Below, piece by piece: positions 36,033 through 45,149 of a DNA stretch of 64,000 bases. Source of the DNA: Daejeonella sp. H1SJ63 (GTDB taxonomy: Bacteria > Bacteroidota > Bacteroidia > Sphingobacteriales > Sphingobacteriaceae). Where the stretch lies: the NCBI RefSeq assembly GCF_029360775.1, contig NZ_JARKMZ010000018.1:1-64000 (forward strand). Direction: 5' to 3'. The position numbers were made by a program, and so were the translations under genes. Position 1 is the stretch's first letter. Each line of letters opens with the position of its first letter. The notes beneath the pieces were generated by a model. That model did no database searches, was not told where the DNA came from, and saw only the letters and a list, made by a program, of their open reading frames with translations.

Positions 36033-37940
36033 TTAAAGTTTGTACATACTATAAACCAGTAATGCTATAATTCCGGCAACCATCATCAAAATATAGAAGC
36101 CTACCATACCCGATTGAAGCAGTCTGAAACCCTTACTAGCCTCAACCGCACCCTTACCAAAGCCGTTTACTATTCCATCGATACCCAGCTTATCCACTGT
36201 TCTGTAGAAGAAGGCAGATAATGAATCCAAAGGGCGGCTGATTAATGAATCATAAATCTCATCGATATAAAATTTATGGTATGATAAACGGGAAAGCGTA
36301 CCACGTTCTGTTCTGTCATCAGCAGGAACATGCCCCTGCTTTACGTAACGGCTGTAAGCATAAAGCATAGAAATAAGTGCGGCAGTAACTGAAACAGCCA
36401 TCAGGATATATTCAGTTGTATGATCTAAAGTAAGGTGACCGGCTTTGGCATTCGAAGCTTCAAATACCGGAGCCAGAAATGAAGCCAGCCAGTGACCACC
36501 ACCTAAAACGGCAGGAATACCAATTAAACCTCCTGCTGCAGATAAAACTGCCAGAACAATCAGAGGGATAGTCATTGAGGAAGGTGATTCATGTAAATGG
36601 TGTTCCTGATCTGAGGTACCACGGAAACTGCCGTTAAAAGTCAGATACATCATTCTGAACATATAGAACGAGGTGAACATGGCACCAACAACCGCTATTA
36701 CCCAGAATACTTTGTTATGCTCGTAAACATGCGCAAGAATCTCATCTTTTGAAAAGAAGCCTGAGAAAGGCGGCAAACCTGCAATAGCGATCGTGCCGAT
36801 CATCATAGTCAGGAAAGTGACCGGAAGTTTCTTTTTTAGTCCGCCCATATTTCTCATATCCTGCTCATTGCTCATTGCATGAATAACAGAACCTGCTCCA
36901 AGGAACAATAATGCTTTAAAAAATGCATGAGTAATTACATGGAAGAAAGCTCCTGTATAAGCGCCTACACCCAAACCTAAAAACATATACCCCAGCTGAG
37001 ACACTGTTGAATAAGCCAGAACCTTTTTAATATCAGTTTGAGAAAGCGCAATTGAAGCTGCAAGGAATAAAGTAGCCAAACCAATAACTGAGATTAACCC
37101 CAATGTTGAAGGTGCAAGAGTAAACAGAATGTTTGAACGGGCGATCATATAAATACCCGCAGTTACCATGGTTGCAGCGTGAATAAGAGCTGAAACAGGA
37201 GTTGGTCCTGCCATTGCATCAGGCAACCAGGTGAATAATGGAATTTGTGCAGATTTACCTACTGCTCCAACAAAGAGCAGGGTGGTAATCAGAATCAACA
37301 TTGAATCGCCGGAAGCCATGGCAGCTGCCTGCGGAAATACATTAGCGAATTCTACACTGTTAAACGTTGTAAAAATCAGGAATACTGCAATAAGGAATCC
37401 AAGATCTCCGATACGGTTCATCACAAATGCCTTTTTTGCAGCACTTGCATAAGATGAATTGGTAAACCAAAATCCAATAAGAAGATAAGAGCATAGTCCT
37501 ACGCCTTCCCAGCCTATGAACATAACAACGTAGTTAGATCCAAGTACCAGAAGAAGCATAAAGAATATAAACAGATTCAGGTATGAGAAAAACTTCCCGA
37601 AACCTGCGTCATGATGCATATACCCGGTTGAATAAACATGGATCAAAAAGCCTATACCTGTTACAATAAGCAACATTAATGCGCTCAGAGGGTCTACCAG
37701 AAATGAAAACGGTACTTTTACATTACCCGCACTGATCCAGTCAAATACCGGGATCAGAAAAGATTTTGCCTCTGAAGAGTTCAGTTCAAAGAATATCCCC
37801 AGACTCACAGCAAATGAAGCAAGTACTGCAAGACATCCCGTAAAACCAATAATGGTTTTCGAAAGCGTATTACGCCCTAAACCGTTAATAAGGAATCCTA
37901 AAAGTGGAAATAATGGAACTAACCAGACTAAATTTATCAT
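36033..37940 (-). CDS. nuoL: NADH-quinone oxidoreductase subunit L
   Basis: 635 residues. The antiporter core has MFIGWEGVGLCSYLLIGFWF (about 140-159), QIPLFTWLPDAMAGPTPVSA (about 232-251) and DIKKVLAYSTVSQLGYMFLG (about 305-324). A C-terminal extension has a long amphipathic stretch and a final helix (about 612-633), which fits the HL helix that braces the membrane arm. Separated from nuoK by 67 bases. Confidence 0.97.
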   Translation of the reverse strand: MINLVWLVPLFPLLGFLINGLGRNTLSKTIIGFTGCLAVLASFAVSLGIFFELNSSEAKSFLIPVFDWISAGNVKVPFSFLVDPLSALMLLIVTGIGFLIHVYSTGYMHHDAGFGKFFSYLNLFIFFMLLLVLGSNYVVMFIGWEGVGLCSYLLIGFWFTNSSYASAAKKAFVMNRIGDLGFLIAVFLIFTTFNSVEFANVFPQAAAMASGDSMLILITTLLFVGAVGKSAQIPLFTWLPDAMAGPTPVSALIHAATMVTAGIYMIARSNILFTLAPSTLGLISVIGLATLFLAASIALSQTDIKKVLAYSTVSQLGYMFLGLGVGAYTGAFFHVITHAFFKALLFLGAGSVIHAMSNEQDMRNMGGLKKKLPVTFLTMMIGTIAIAGLPPFSGFFSKDEILAHVYEHNKVFWVIAVVGAMFTSFYMFRMMYLTFNGSFRGTSDQEHHLHESPSSMTIPLIVLAVLSAAGGLIGIPAVLGGGHWLASFLAPVFEASNAKAGHLTLDHTTEYILMAVSVTAALISMLYAYSRYVKQGHVPADDRTERGTLSRLSYHKFYIDEIYDSLISRPLDSLSAFFYRTVDKLGIDGIVNGFGKGAVEASKGFRLLQSGMVGFYILMMVAGIIALLVYSMYKL

Positions 37941-38007
37941 TCTTATATTCTATTTGTCCTGATCAGATTTAGATTCAAAAAATCTTCGCCTGACTCAGAA
38001 TTCGCTA

Positions 38008-38337
38008 TTACCACTTAAGTTTATTCAAAATATTTACATCAGTAGAATTAGTATTTCTGTAGATCATCACAATGATCGCCAAACCTACCGCCACCTCTGC
38101 TGCGGCCAATGCCATAATAAAAAATACAAATACCTGTCCTGAAGGATCATTATGATGAACTGAAAATGCTGTAAGCAATAAATTAACTGCATTAAGCATC
38201 AGCTCAACTGACATGAAAATTACGATCGCATTACGACGGATCAAAACACCAATAACCCCTATGGTAAAGATGATTGAACTAAGCAGGATATAATGATTTA
38301 AAGGAACGCCCTGAAGTGTCTGAGTTAAATTTTCCAT
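38008..38337 (-). CDS. nuoK: NADH-quinone oxidoreductase subunit K
   Basis: 109 residues with three helices. Conserved acidic residues are in IFMSVELMLNAVNLLL (about 41-56) and ALAAAEVAVGLAIIVMIYR (about 75-93), which take part in the central proton path. Two bases follow nuoJ. Length usual (about 100-110). Confidence 0.96.
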   Translation of the reverse strand: MENLTQTLQGVPLNHYILLSSIIFTIGVIGVLIRRNAIVIFMSVELMLNAVNLLLTAFSVHHNDPSGQVFVFFIMALAAAEVAVGLAIIVMIYRNTNSTDVNILNKLKW

Positions 38338-38339
38338 TA

Positions 38340-38843
38340 TTATACCTGTTTAATATCCTTTTTAGCTAATAAAACCGCTCCAACCATTGCTGAAAGCAGG
38401 AGTATAGATGAAATTTCAAATGGCAATAAGAATTTGCTGAACAAAACTTTACCAAGATTTTTAACCAATCCGAGATCCTGAGTCTGAAGCACCAATGGAT
38501 CAGAAGCATTTAATGCCTTAACAGATCCAACCAGTGTAATCACCAGACACATCCCGGCTATTAATCCAACCATTTTCATGATGTTGGATCTGTATTCAGT
38601 AGAAGATTCATTGAGATTAAGCAACATGAGCACAAACAGGAAAAGAACCATGATCGCACCCATATAAACTATGAAGTTAACTATTGCCAGAAACTGTGCA
38701 TTCAATAAAATATAATGAATGGTAAAGGTGAAGAATGTGACAATAAGATAAAGCACGCTATGTACCGGATTCTTCGAAAAAATCACCATAAGGGCGAAGA
38801 ATATGGATAATAAAGCAACTAAATAAAAAAGAGATATACTCAT
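38340..38843 (-). CDS. nuoJ: NADH-quinone oxidoreductase subunit J
   Basis: 167 residues, five hydrophobic segments. The N-terminal part contains the SKNPVHSVLYLIVTFFTF segment (about 24-41) and YMGAIMVLFLFVLMLLNL (about 60-77), the pi-bulge helix region of NuoJ. A 110-base gap with a promoter-like box separates it from nuoI. Confidence 0.95.
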   Translation of the reverse strand: MSISLFYLVALLSIFFALMVIFSKNPVHSVLYLIVTFFTFTIHYILLNAQFLAIVNFIVYMGAIMVLFLFVLMLLNLNESSTEYRSNIMKMVGLIAGMCLVITLVGSVKALNASDPLVLQTQDLGLVKNLGKVLFSKFLLPFEISSILLLSAMVGAVLLAKKDIKQV

Positions 38844-38878
38844 TTATACTATATTTTAATCTTCACTCCGAATCGGGG

Positions 38879-38886
38879 CAAAGGTA
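38879..38886 (-). promoter_or_regulatory. Internal promoter-like box before nuoJ (TACCTTTG)
   Basis: Exact minus-strand TACCTTTG, 35 bases before the nuoJ start, in the largest gene-free gap of the operon. No clear -33 TTG is present, so activity is uncertain. It could raise nuoJ-N expression relative to nuoA-I. Confidence 0.45.
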
Positions 38887-38953
38887 TAATTTCTGCCGAA
38901 ATTTTAACAGGATCCGGCTTTCCCAAATATTATTTTATCAGGTCAGAAAATGC

Positions 38954-39454
38954 TTATGATAACTTCATTGGTTCTTCAACCAATTTATCCTTACCGTAAA
39001 TAAAGTCTTTTCTTAAGTAATCAGCAGGAACAATAGGTCCATCCAGATAAATAGCCTCCTTAGGACATGCCTCCTCACAAAGTCCGCAGAAAATACACCT
39101 CAGCATGTTGATCTCATATACTGCTGCATATTTCTCTTCGCGGTACAGCTGTTCTTCACCTTTTTGCCTTTCAGCGGCTATCATGGTAATAGCTTCAGCC
39201 GGACATGAAAGTGCACATAATCCGCAGGCAGTACAACGCTCGCGACCCTGCTCATCCCTTTTCAGCGAATGCATGCCTCTCCAATTCTCGGAAAACTCAC
39301 GCTGAACTTCAGGATAAAAAACAGTTTCTTTTTTCTTGAACATATGCCTGAAAGTAATTCCCATACCCTGAAAAATTGCAGGGAGATATAAACGCTCCCA
39401 GAAATTCATCGGTTTCTGTTCTAAAACTTTTTTCCTGTTACTTAATGGTTCCAT
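38954..39454 (-). CDS. nuoI: NADH-quinone oxidoreductase subunit I
   Basis: 166 residues with two [4Fe-4S] motifs: CTACGLCALSCPAEAI (about 75-90) and CIFCGLCEEACPKEAI (about 120-135). These clusters (N6a and N6b) pass electrons from the peripheral arm to NuoB. A short acidic C-terminus is unremarkable. About 67 bases separate it from nuoH. Confidence 0.96.
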   Translation of the reverse strand: MEPLSNRKKVLEQKPMNFWERLYLPAIFQGMGITFRHMFKKKETVFYPEVQREFSENWRGMHSLKRDEQGRERCTACGLCALSCPAEAITMIAAERQKGEEQLYREEKYAAVYEINMLRCIFCGLCEEACPKEAIYLDGPIVPADYLRKDFIYGKDKLVEEPMKLS

Positions 39455-39521
39455 AGACCCTAAATCCTCCTAAAAGGGGTTTTTATTTATAATTTTTTTC
39501 TTTCCTCTTCAGGACAAGCTT

Positions 39522-40559
39522 TTATAGTTTATCAATAATCGTGATCACAATACCGGTAATTACAATATTAGCAATTGCCAGAGGGATCAGTACTTTCCAT
39601 CCAAGATTCATCAACTGATCATATCTGAAACGCGGAACAGTCCACCTCACCCACATAAAGAAGAATATAAATGCAAATATTTTCAGAATCAGTACAGCCA
39701 TTCCAACAAGCGGGCCGAACAATGGACCAGCCATACTGTTTACCCAATCCATTCCGGGATAATTATAACCGCCGAAATAAAGAGTAGACATTACCGCTGA
39801 TGAAACAAACATATTGATGTATTCTGAAAACATGAATGCTCCCATTTTGAATCCGGAATATTCGGTATGATACCCTCCAACCAGCTCAGTTTCACATTCC
39901 GGAAGGTCAAACGGAGTACGGTTAGTTTCTGCAAATGAACAAACCAGGAAAATCAGAAATCCAAGCGGCTGATAGAAAATATTCCAGTTGATGCCATGCT
40001 GCTGCTCAGCAATTTCCTTCATACTTAAGGTATTTGTGGTCATCAGCAATGCAATTATAGATAAGCCCATCGGAATCTCATAACTGATACTCTGAGATGC
40101 TGCACGTATTGCACCCATCAAAGAGAATTTATTATTAGATGCCCATCCACCAATCATAATACCGTAAACACCAAGGGATACAACACCAAAAATATAAAGA
40201 ATCCCCACATTGATATCCGTTACCTGCAAACTAACCAGAGTACCGGCAATCTGAACACTTTCTCCCCATGGAATAACCGCACTACCAATTAATGCCGTTA
40301 ACAAAGCAAGAGAAGGTCCGAGAATAAACAGAGTAGTACTTGACTCTGCCGGAATAATTTCTTCCTTAAAAAACATCTTTAAACCATCGGCAAGCGGCTG
40401 AAACATCCCCCCCGGTCCAGCTCTGTTAGGTCCAACCCTGTCCTGAAGGAACCCTGCAATTTTCCTCTCAGCAAGTGTTGAATAGGCTGCAATAGTCAGG
40501 GTGATCAAAAATATGACCGTAATTAAAATAAATTTTTCTATTATAAATGCTAGTTCCAT
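39522..40559 (-). CDS. nuoH: NADH-quinone oxidoreductase subunit H
   Basis: 345 residues with eight or so helices, forming the quinone chamber entrance. Family motifs TLAERKIAGFLQDRVGPNRAG (about 27-47, cited in part) and SFAETNRTPFDLPECETELV (about 208-227, with conserved acidic residues) are clear. The start ATG overlaps the nuoG stop by one base. Confidence 0.97.
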   Translation of the reverse strand: MELAFIIEKFILITVIFLITLTIAAYSTLAERKIAGFLQDRVGPNRAGPGGMFQPLADGLKMFFKEEIIPAESSTTLFILGPSLALLTALIGSAVIPWGESVQIAGTLVSLQVTDINVGILYIFGVVSLGVYGIMIGGWASNNKFSLMGAIRAASQSISYEIPMGLSIIALLMTTNTLSMKEIAEQQHGINWNIFYQPLGFLIFLVCSFAETNRTPFDLPECETELVGGYHTEYSGFKMGAFMFSEYINMFVSSAVMSTLYFGGYNYPGMDWVNSMAGPLFGPLVGMAVLILKIFAFIFFFMWVRWTVPRFRYDQLMNLGWKVLIPLAIANIVITGIVITIIDKL

Positions 40560-41560
40560 CAGACCTTAGTTGCTCTGTCAAATTCTATTTTATTGGCTTC
40601 GATCAATACCTGATTCTTTTTGATCACAGGAGTCGGAGCTATTTCATAATGATTAGCGGAAATTACAGAAGTATGCGCAATATGACGCGGCCCCTCAATT
40701 ACCCAATCACTTGTATTTTTTGTTTCAAAACGGCAGGTATTGCAGATAAAATCTTCAACCTCGCCAAACTGATCCTTACGGCCGGTAACACGCAAAACCT
40801 CTTCTCCTTTATACCATAAGGTTACTTTTCCTTTACATTTCGGACAATCTCTGTGTGCATCTACCGGCTTTGTAAACCAAACACGGTTCTTAAAGCGGAA
40901 AGTTTTATCTGTTAAAGCTCCCACCGGACAAACATCAATTACGTTTCCGGAGAAGTCATTATCAATTGCCTTTTCGATATAGGTTGAAATTTCAGAAGCG
41001 TCACCACGGCCTAAAACTCCATGCACGCGTCCTTCCGTGATCTGATCTGCAGTGTAAACACATCTGTAACATAAAATACAGCGGTTCATGTGAAGCTGGA
41101 TCTTGTCGCCAATATCAATTCTTTCAAAAGTACGGCGTTCAAACTCATAACGGGTATCAGCAACACCATGTTCAAAGGAAAGATCCTGTAAATGACATTC
41201 ACCGGCCTGATCGCAAACAGGGCAATCCAGGGGATGATTGATCAAAAGAATCTCGACAACACCCTTTCTTGCCTCAATCACTTCAGGCGAAGTAATATTT
41301 TGCACCTCCATGCCGTCCATTACACCTGTACGGCAGGATGCAACCAATTTTGGCATGGGACGCGGGTCTTTTTCAGACCCCTTACTCACTTTCACCAGAC
41401 AGGTACGGCACTTACCACCGCTTCCTTCAAGTTTAGAATAATAGCACATAGCTGGAGGAACAATATCTCCTCCAATCTGACGTGCAGCATTGAGAATACT
41501 TGTTCCCGGTTCTACTTCGACCGTTATTCCATCTATTGTAACTTTAACTTTTTCGCTCAT
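40559..41560 (-). CDS. nuoG: NADH-quinone oxidoreductase subunit G, short form
   Basis: 333 residues. A [2Fe-2S] ferredoxin domain uses C39, C51, C54 and C76. A His/Cys segment HPLDCPVCDQAGECHLQD follows, then a [4Fe-4S] motif CILCYRC with IDVCPVGAL, and a last C-terminal pair CPKC...CNTC (about 239-273). The large molybdopterin-oxidoreductase-like domain of typical NuoG (E. coli NuoG is about 900 residues) is absent; the frame ends cleanly and nuoH follows. Short forms seem usual in this lineage, so it is probably intact. The frameshifted four-helix gene lies directly upstream. Confidence 0.93.
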   Translation of the reverse strand: MSEKVKVTIDGITVEVEPGTSILNAARQIGGDIVPPAMCYYSKLEGSGGKCRTCLVKVSKGSEKDPRPMPKLVASCRTGVMDGMEVQNITSPEVIEARKGVVEILLINHPLDCPVCDQAGECHLQDLSFEHGVADTRYEFERRTFERIDIGDKIQLHMNRCILCYRCVYTADQITEGRVHGVLGRGDASEISTYIEKAIDNDFSGNVIDVCPVGALTDKTFRFKNRVWFTKPVDAHRDCPKCKGKVTLWYKGEEVLRVTGRKDQFGEVEDFICNTCRFETKNTSDWVIEGPRHIAHTSVISANHYEIAPTPVIKKNQVLIEANKIEFDRATKV

Positions 41561-41565
41561 TGTTT

Positions 41566-41600
41566 AAAATTCAAAAGTCAAAATTCAAAAAGTCAAAACT
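41566..41600. repeat. A/T-rich repeat at the right end of the four-helix insert
   Basis: GTCAAAATTCAAAAAGTCAAAA (cited in parts: GTCAAAATTC, AAAAAGTCAAAA) lies just downstream of the four-helix stop. The opposite end of the insert (41963-41995) carries the inverted form: TTTTTGACTTTTTAATT and AATTTTGAC. The pair brackets the insert between nuoG and nuoF. Confidence 0.6.
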
Positions 41601-41963
41601 ACTTATTAAGATTAATAATAATTGCAGCTATAATTTTTGAAATCTCGTCAGCTTCTTTTAATAAACTATCTAATTCTTCTTTATCAACCTTTGATAATCC
41701 TATATCTCTAATAAGACAAATCCAATATTTTGTTTCATTTGCAGATTTTAAGGCTATTGTATAAAAATTCTTAAAATCCTTTCTTGAACTACCGGACTTT
41801 CCTTCAACAACATCGGCTCCAATTGATGTAGCACTCCTCTCCTTAAAAGCTGGTCAAATATTGAAAAATGTATTTTTTCTATTTGTGCCTCAGATATAAT
41901 TGAAATGATATCTTTTGAAAAATGATAACACCTGTGCTTAATATCAAAGGGCTTTCCGTCCAA
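41599..41963 (-). pseudogene. Four-helix bundle protein gene, frameshifted (23S IVS-type family)
   Basis: The N-terminal 40 residues (MDGKPFDIKHRCYHFSKDI, then KIHFSIFDQLLRR) match the four-helix bundle family known from 23S rRNA intervening sequences. At 41834-41843 the coding strand has AGGAG twice in tandem. Removing one copy restores LLRSATSIGADVVEGKSGSS and a full C-terminus down to a TAG at 41599-41601 (ending IAAIIINLNK), giving about 119 residues, the family's usual size. The frame is therefore broken by a 5-bp duplication. It lies inside the nuo operon, same strand, between nuoF and nuoG. Alternatives are phase variation at the repeat or a sequencing error. Confidence 0.85.
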
Positions 41964-41982
41964 ATTTTTGACTTTTTAATTT

Positions 41983-43353
41983 TTAATTTTGACTTGCAAC
42001 CTCTTCCAGTTTTGGCAATGGATCTGCATACTTTGCCAATCCATAATTCCGCTCCATCGCTTCCTTTGGATTGTTTACATGCCATTCAAATTCATCCCTG
42101 AAATGACGGATTGCACTGGCAACAGGCCAGGCAGCTGCGTCACCCAAAGGGCAAATTGTATTTCCTTCAATCTTTTTCGATACATCAACCAGCAGGTCGA
42201 TATCGCTCATTTTGCCATGACCATATTCCAGGCGGTGAAGCACTTTCTCCATCCATCCGGTACCCTCACGACATGGAGAACACTGACCACAGCTCTCATG
42301 GTGATAAAATCTTGAGAAGTTCCAGGTATTTCTTACAATACACTGATCTTCATCAAAAGCAATAAAACCACCTGAACCAAGCATAGTTCCGGTTTGGAAT
42401 CCGCCATCGGATAGTGATTCATACGTCATTAAACGCGGCTGGCCATTAATGGTATTGAGGATCAGATTAGCCGGAAGAATTGGTACAGAAGATCCCCCCG
42501 CAACAACCGCCTTTAATCTTTTGCCATTTGCAATACCACCACAATATTCTTCTGAGTAAATAAATTCTTCAACAGGAAGTCCGAGTTCAATCTCATATAC
42601 TCCGGGCTTCTTCAGATTACCTGAAGCAGAAATCAGTTTAGTACCTGTACTTCTTCCAACACCAAACTTGGCGTATTCTTCACCACCGTCATTAATGATC
42701 GGAACAACTGCTGCGATGGTTTCCACGTTATTTACTACTGTAGGACATGCATATAAACCTGAAATAGCAGGAAATGGTGGTTTAATCCTTGGATTACCAC
42801 GCTTACCTTCCAGAGATTCAATTAATGCAGTTTCCTCACCGCAGATATAAGCTCCACCACCCGGCTGTACATATAACTCAAGGTCGTAACCCGATCCCAG
42901 TATATTTTTTCCTAATAATCCTGCATTCTTTGCTTCAGCAATTGCTCTTTCAAGAATACGGATCTGTGGCATCATCTCGCCCCGCACATAGATATAAGAT
43001 GTTTTAGCCCCAAGTGCATAGCTGGCAACAATCATTCCCTCAATCAGTAAGTGAGGAATATGGGTCATCAGATAACGATCTTTAAACGTTCCCGGTTCAG
43101 ACTCATCACCATTACATACCAGGTAACGCTCTTTCCCTTCAGGCTTTGCCAGAAAGCTCCACTTCATGCCGGTAGGAAAACCCGCACCTCCGCGACCGCG
43201 TAAGCCCGAGGTCTTAACCTCCTCAACCACAGCCTCGGGGGTCATGGTCTTTAAAGCCTTCTCTACCGACCGGTATCCGCCATGCTGACGATAAACCTCC
43301 AGAGTATGGATACCCGGTACATTAATATTCTCAAATAATAACTTGCGCGCCAT
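41983..43353 (-). CDS. nuoF: NADH-quinone oxidoreductase subunit F
   Basis: 456 residues. An FMN-binding Gly-rich motif RGRGGAGFPTGMKWSF (about 52-67), the NADH-binding CNGDESEPGTFKDR (about 80-93), GAYICGEETALIESLEG (about 166-182) and the [4Fe-4S] motif ESCGQCSPCREGT (about 349-361) with a later Cys (TICPLGDA) are present. It takes electrons from NADH. The gene keeps a normal end (EVASQN), so the adjoining insert did not truncate it. Confidence 0.97.
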   Translation of the reverse strand: MARKLLFENINVPGIHTLEVYRQHGGYRSVEKALKTMTPEAVVEEVKTSGLRGRGGAGFPTGMKWSFLAKPEGKERYLVCNGDESEPGTFKDRYLMTHIPHLLIEGMIVASYALGAKTSYIYVRGEMMPQIRILERAIAEAKNAGLLGKNILGSGYDLELYVQPGGGAYICGEETALIESLEGKRGNPRIKPPFPAISGLYACPTVVNNVETIAAVVPIINDGGEEYAKFGVGRSTGTKLISASGNLKKPGVYEIELGLPVEEFIYSEEYCGGIANGKRLKAVVAGGSSVPILPANLILNTINGQPRLMTYESLSDGGFQTGTMLGSGGFIAFDEDQCIVRNTWNFSRFYHHESCGQCSPCREGTGWMEKVLHRLEYGHGKMSDIDLLVDVSKKIEGNTICPLGDAAAWPVASAIRHFRDEFEWHVNNPKEAMERNYGLAKYADPLPKLEEVASQN

Positions 43354-43370
43354 GCTTATTTAGATATGAA

Positions 43371-43436
43371 ACTGAGATTTAAGATTGGGGAACAGATTTG
43401 ATATAAAATCATTTCCCTCATCTGATATCTCATATC
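43371..43436. repeat. Short inverted repeat between nuoE and nuoF
   Basis: AGATATGA (43371-43378) and TCATATCT (43429-43436) are inverted copies with a few more pairing bases between. It fills the 76-base nuoE-nuoF gap. Role unknown; it could be an mRNA hairpin. Confidence 0.4.
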
Positions 43437-43945
43437 TTATTTTTTAAATTTTCTATCAGTTTATCAACGCTCTCTTCGGTAAGATTCTCATAAAAAGTGT
43501 ATTCCGGACCGATTTGCAATACAGGAGCCATTCCACAGGCAGCAAGACATTCAACACCTCTCCAGCTAAATTTACCATCAGGAGTAACCTCTCCCTCTTT
43601 TACACCCAGAGTTTTTTCAATATGGTTCATGATCTTTTCTGCACCTACCAGACAACACGGGCCTGTACGGCAGACTTCGAGTACATATTTACCCTGCGGA
43701 CGAAGAAAGAACATGGTATAAAAAGTAGCCACCTCATAAACTTCGATCGGGTTGATCTGAAGGTAAGCAGCAACTTTATCCATGGCCTCGGGACTAACCC
43801 AGCCGTATTCAGCCTGCACCAAATGAAGTACCGGCAGTAATGCTGATTTTTGTTTTCCCTGAGGATAACGACTTACAATCTCATCAAACTGTTTAATCAG
43901 GTCTGATGAAAATTCAATTTCCTTATGTTCAGTTACACTAAGCAT
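43430..43945 (-). CDS. nuoE: NADH-quinone oxidoreductase subunit E
   Basis: 171 residues. [2Fe-2S] ligands C92 and C97 (CRTGPC), C133 and C137 (CLAAC) match the thioredoxin-like NuoE. The motif EVATFYTMFF (about 71-80) precedes them. Its start overlaps the nuoD stop by eight bases, so it is translationally coupled. Confidence 0.96.
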   Translation of the reverse strand: MLSVTEHKEIEFSSDLIKQFDEIVSRYPQGKQKSALLPVLHLVQAEYGWVSPEAMDKVAAYLQINPIEVYEVATFYTMFFLRPQGKYVLEVCRTGPCCLVGAEKIMNHIEKTLGVKEGEVTPDGKFSWRGVECLAACGMAPVLQIGPEYTFYENLTEESVDKLIENLKNKI

Positions 43946-45149
43946 CTAATTCTCCTGCAATTACGTTCAAGCTACTCATATTGATGATGGCATCAGATAA
44001 TAACATACCTGCGCTCATCGGGGCATACATCTGGTAGTTGATGAAACTTGGTCTTCTGAAATGCAAACGATACGGCGATCTGCCCCCGTCATTTACAAGG
44101 TAAAAACCTAATTCACCGTTACCACCCTCCACTGCATGATAAACTTCAGTTTTGGGAGTATCGATCTCGCCCATTACAATTTTAAAATGGTAGATCAGGG
44201 CTTCCATATTATTATATACCTGTTCTTTCGGAGGCAGGTAAAACTCAGGAACATCCGCATGAAAAACACCCTTAGGCTCGTTCTGAAGTTTTTGCATAGC
44301 CTGTCTGATAATACTCAGACTCTGCCACATTTCCTCGTTTCTAACAATAAAACGATCATAAACATCACCGCTGGTGCCTACCGGAATTTCAAAATCAAAA
44401 TCCTGATAGGAAGAATAAGGTTCATTGACCCTGACATCATAATCAACACCGGTTGCGCGCAGAATCGGTCCGCTCCAGCTGTAATTCAAAGCGGTTTCAG
44501 GATCTACAGTAGCTACACCTGAGGTACGTTCAATGAAGATTCTGTTTCGGTTAAACAATGTTTCAAACTCCTTCAGAATCGGAGGGAATTTTTCCAGAAA
44601 TCTGTTGATCTTGGCAAAGGCAATGTCGTTGAAATCACGTTCAAATCCGCCAATACGTCCGATATTTGTTGTCAGACGTGCACCACAGATTTCTTCATAA
44701 ATCTCATAGATATGTTCTCTTTCTTCCATCAGATAAAGGAAGCCAGAGTATGCACCGGTATCTACACCCAAAATACCATTACAGATCAGATGATCAGAAA
44801 TACGGGCAAGTTCCATTACTATCACCCTCAGGTAATCTACACGCTTTGGTGTTTCAATGCCCAATAGCTTTTCAACCGTCATATGCCATCCCATATTGTT
44901 GATAGGAGACGAACAATAATTCAGACGATCAGTAAGAGGAGTAATCTGGTAAAAAGGACGGTGCTCTGCAATTTTTTCAAATGCACGGTGAATATAACCG
45001 ATAGTAGAAACACCACTTACAATCCGCTCGCCATCCATTTCCAGTACGTTCTGGAATACACCATGAGTTGCAGGGTGAGTAGGACCAAGATTCAGAGTGA
45101 TTGTTTCCTTCTGAGGGTCGTTATCTGTGAATATAGGGTGATTCGTCAT
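43938..45149 (-). CDS. nuoD: NADH-quinone oxidoreductase subunit D
   Basis: 403 residues. The typical NuoD opening GPTHPATHGVF (about 22-32), then IGYIHRAFEKIAEHR and RFYQITPLTDRLNY near it, and the quinone-site region with RLTTNIGRIGG and RSPYRLHFRRPSF near the C-terminus are diagnostic. NuoC and NuoD are separate genes here, unlike in E. coli. Overlaps nuoC by four bases. Confidence 0.97.
   Translation of the reverse strand: MTNHPIFTDNDPQKETITLNLGPTHPATHGVFQNVLEMDGERIVSGVSTIGYIHRAFEKIAEHRPFYQITPLTDRLNYCSSPINNMGWHMTVEKLLGIETPKRVDYLRVIVMELARISDHLICNGILGVDTGAYSGFLYLMEEREHIYEIYEEICGARLTTNIGRIGGFERDFNDIAFAKINRFLEKFPPILKEFETLFNRNRIFIERTSGVATVDPETALNYSWSGPILRATGVDYDVRVNEPYSSYQDFDFEIPVGTSGDVYDRFIVRNEEMWQSLSIIRQAMQKLQNEPKGVFHADVPEFYLPPKEQVYNNMEALIYHFKIVMGEIDTPKTEVYHAVEGGNGELGFYLVNDGGRSPYRLHFRRPSFINYQMYAPMSAGMLLSDAIINMSSLNVIAGELDA

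Noticed and set aside
41192-41764. Plus-strand frame of 190 residues spanning nuoG and the four-helix insert
   Set aside because: Antisense to a sure gene and the insert; composition is typical of a shadow frame.
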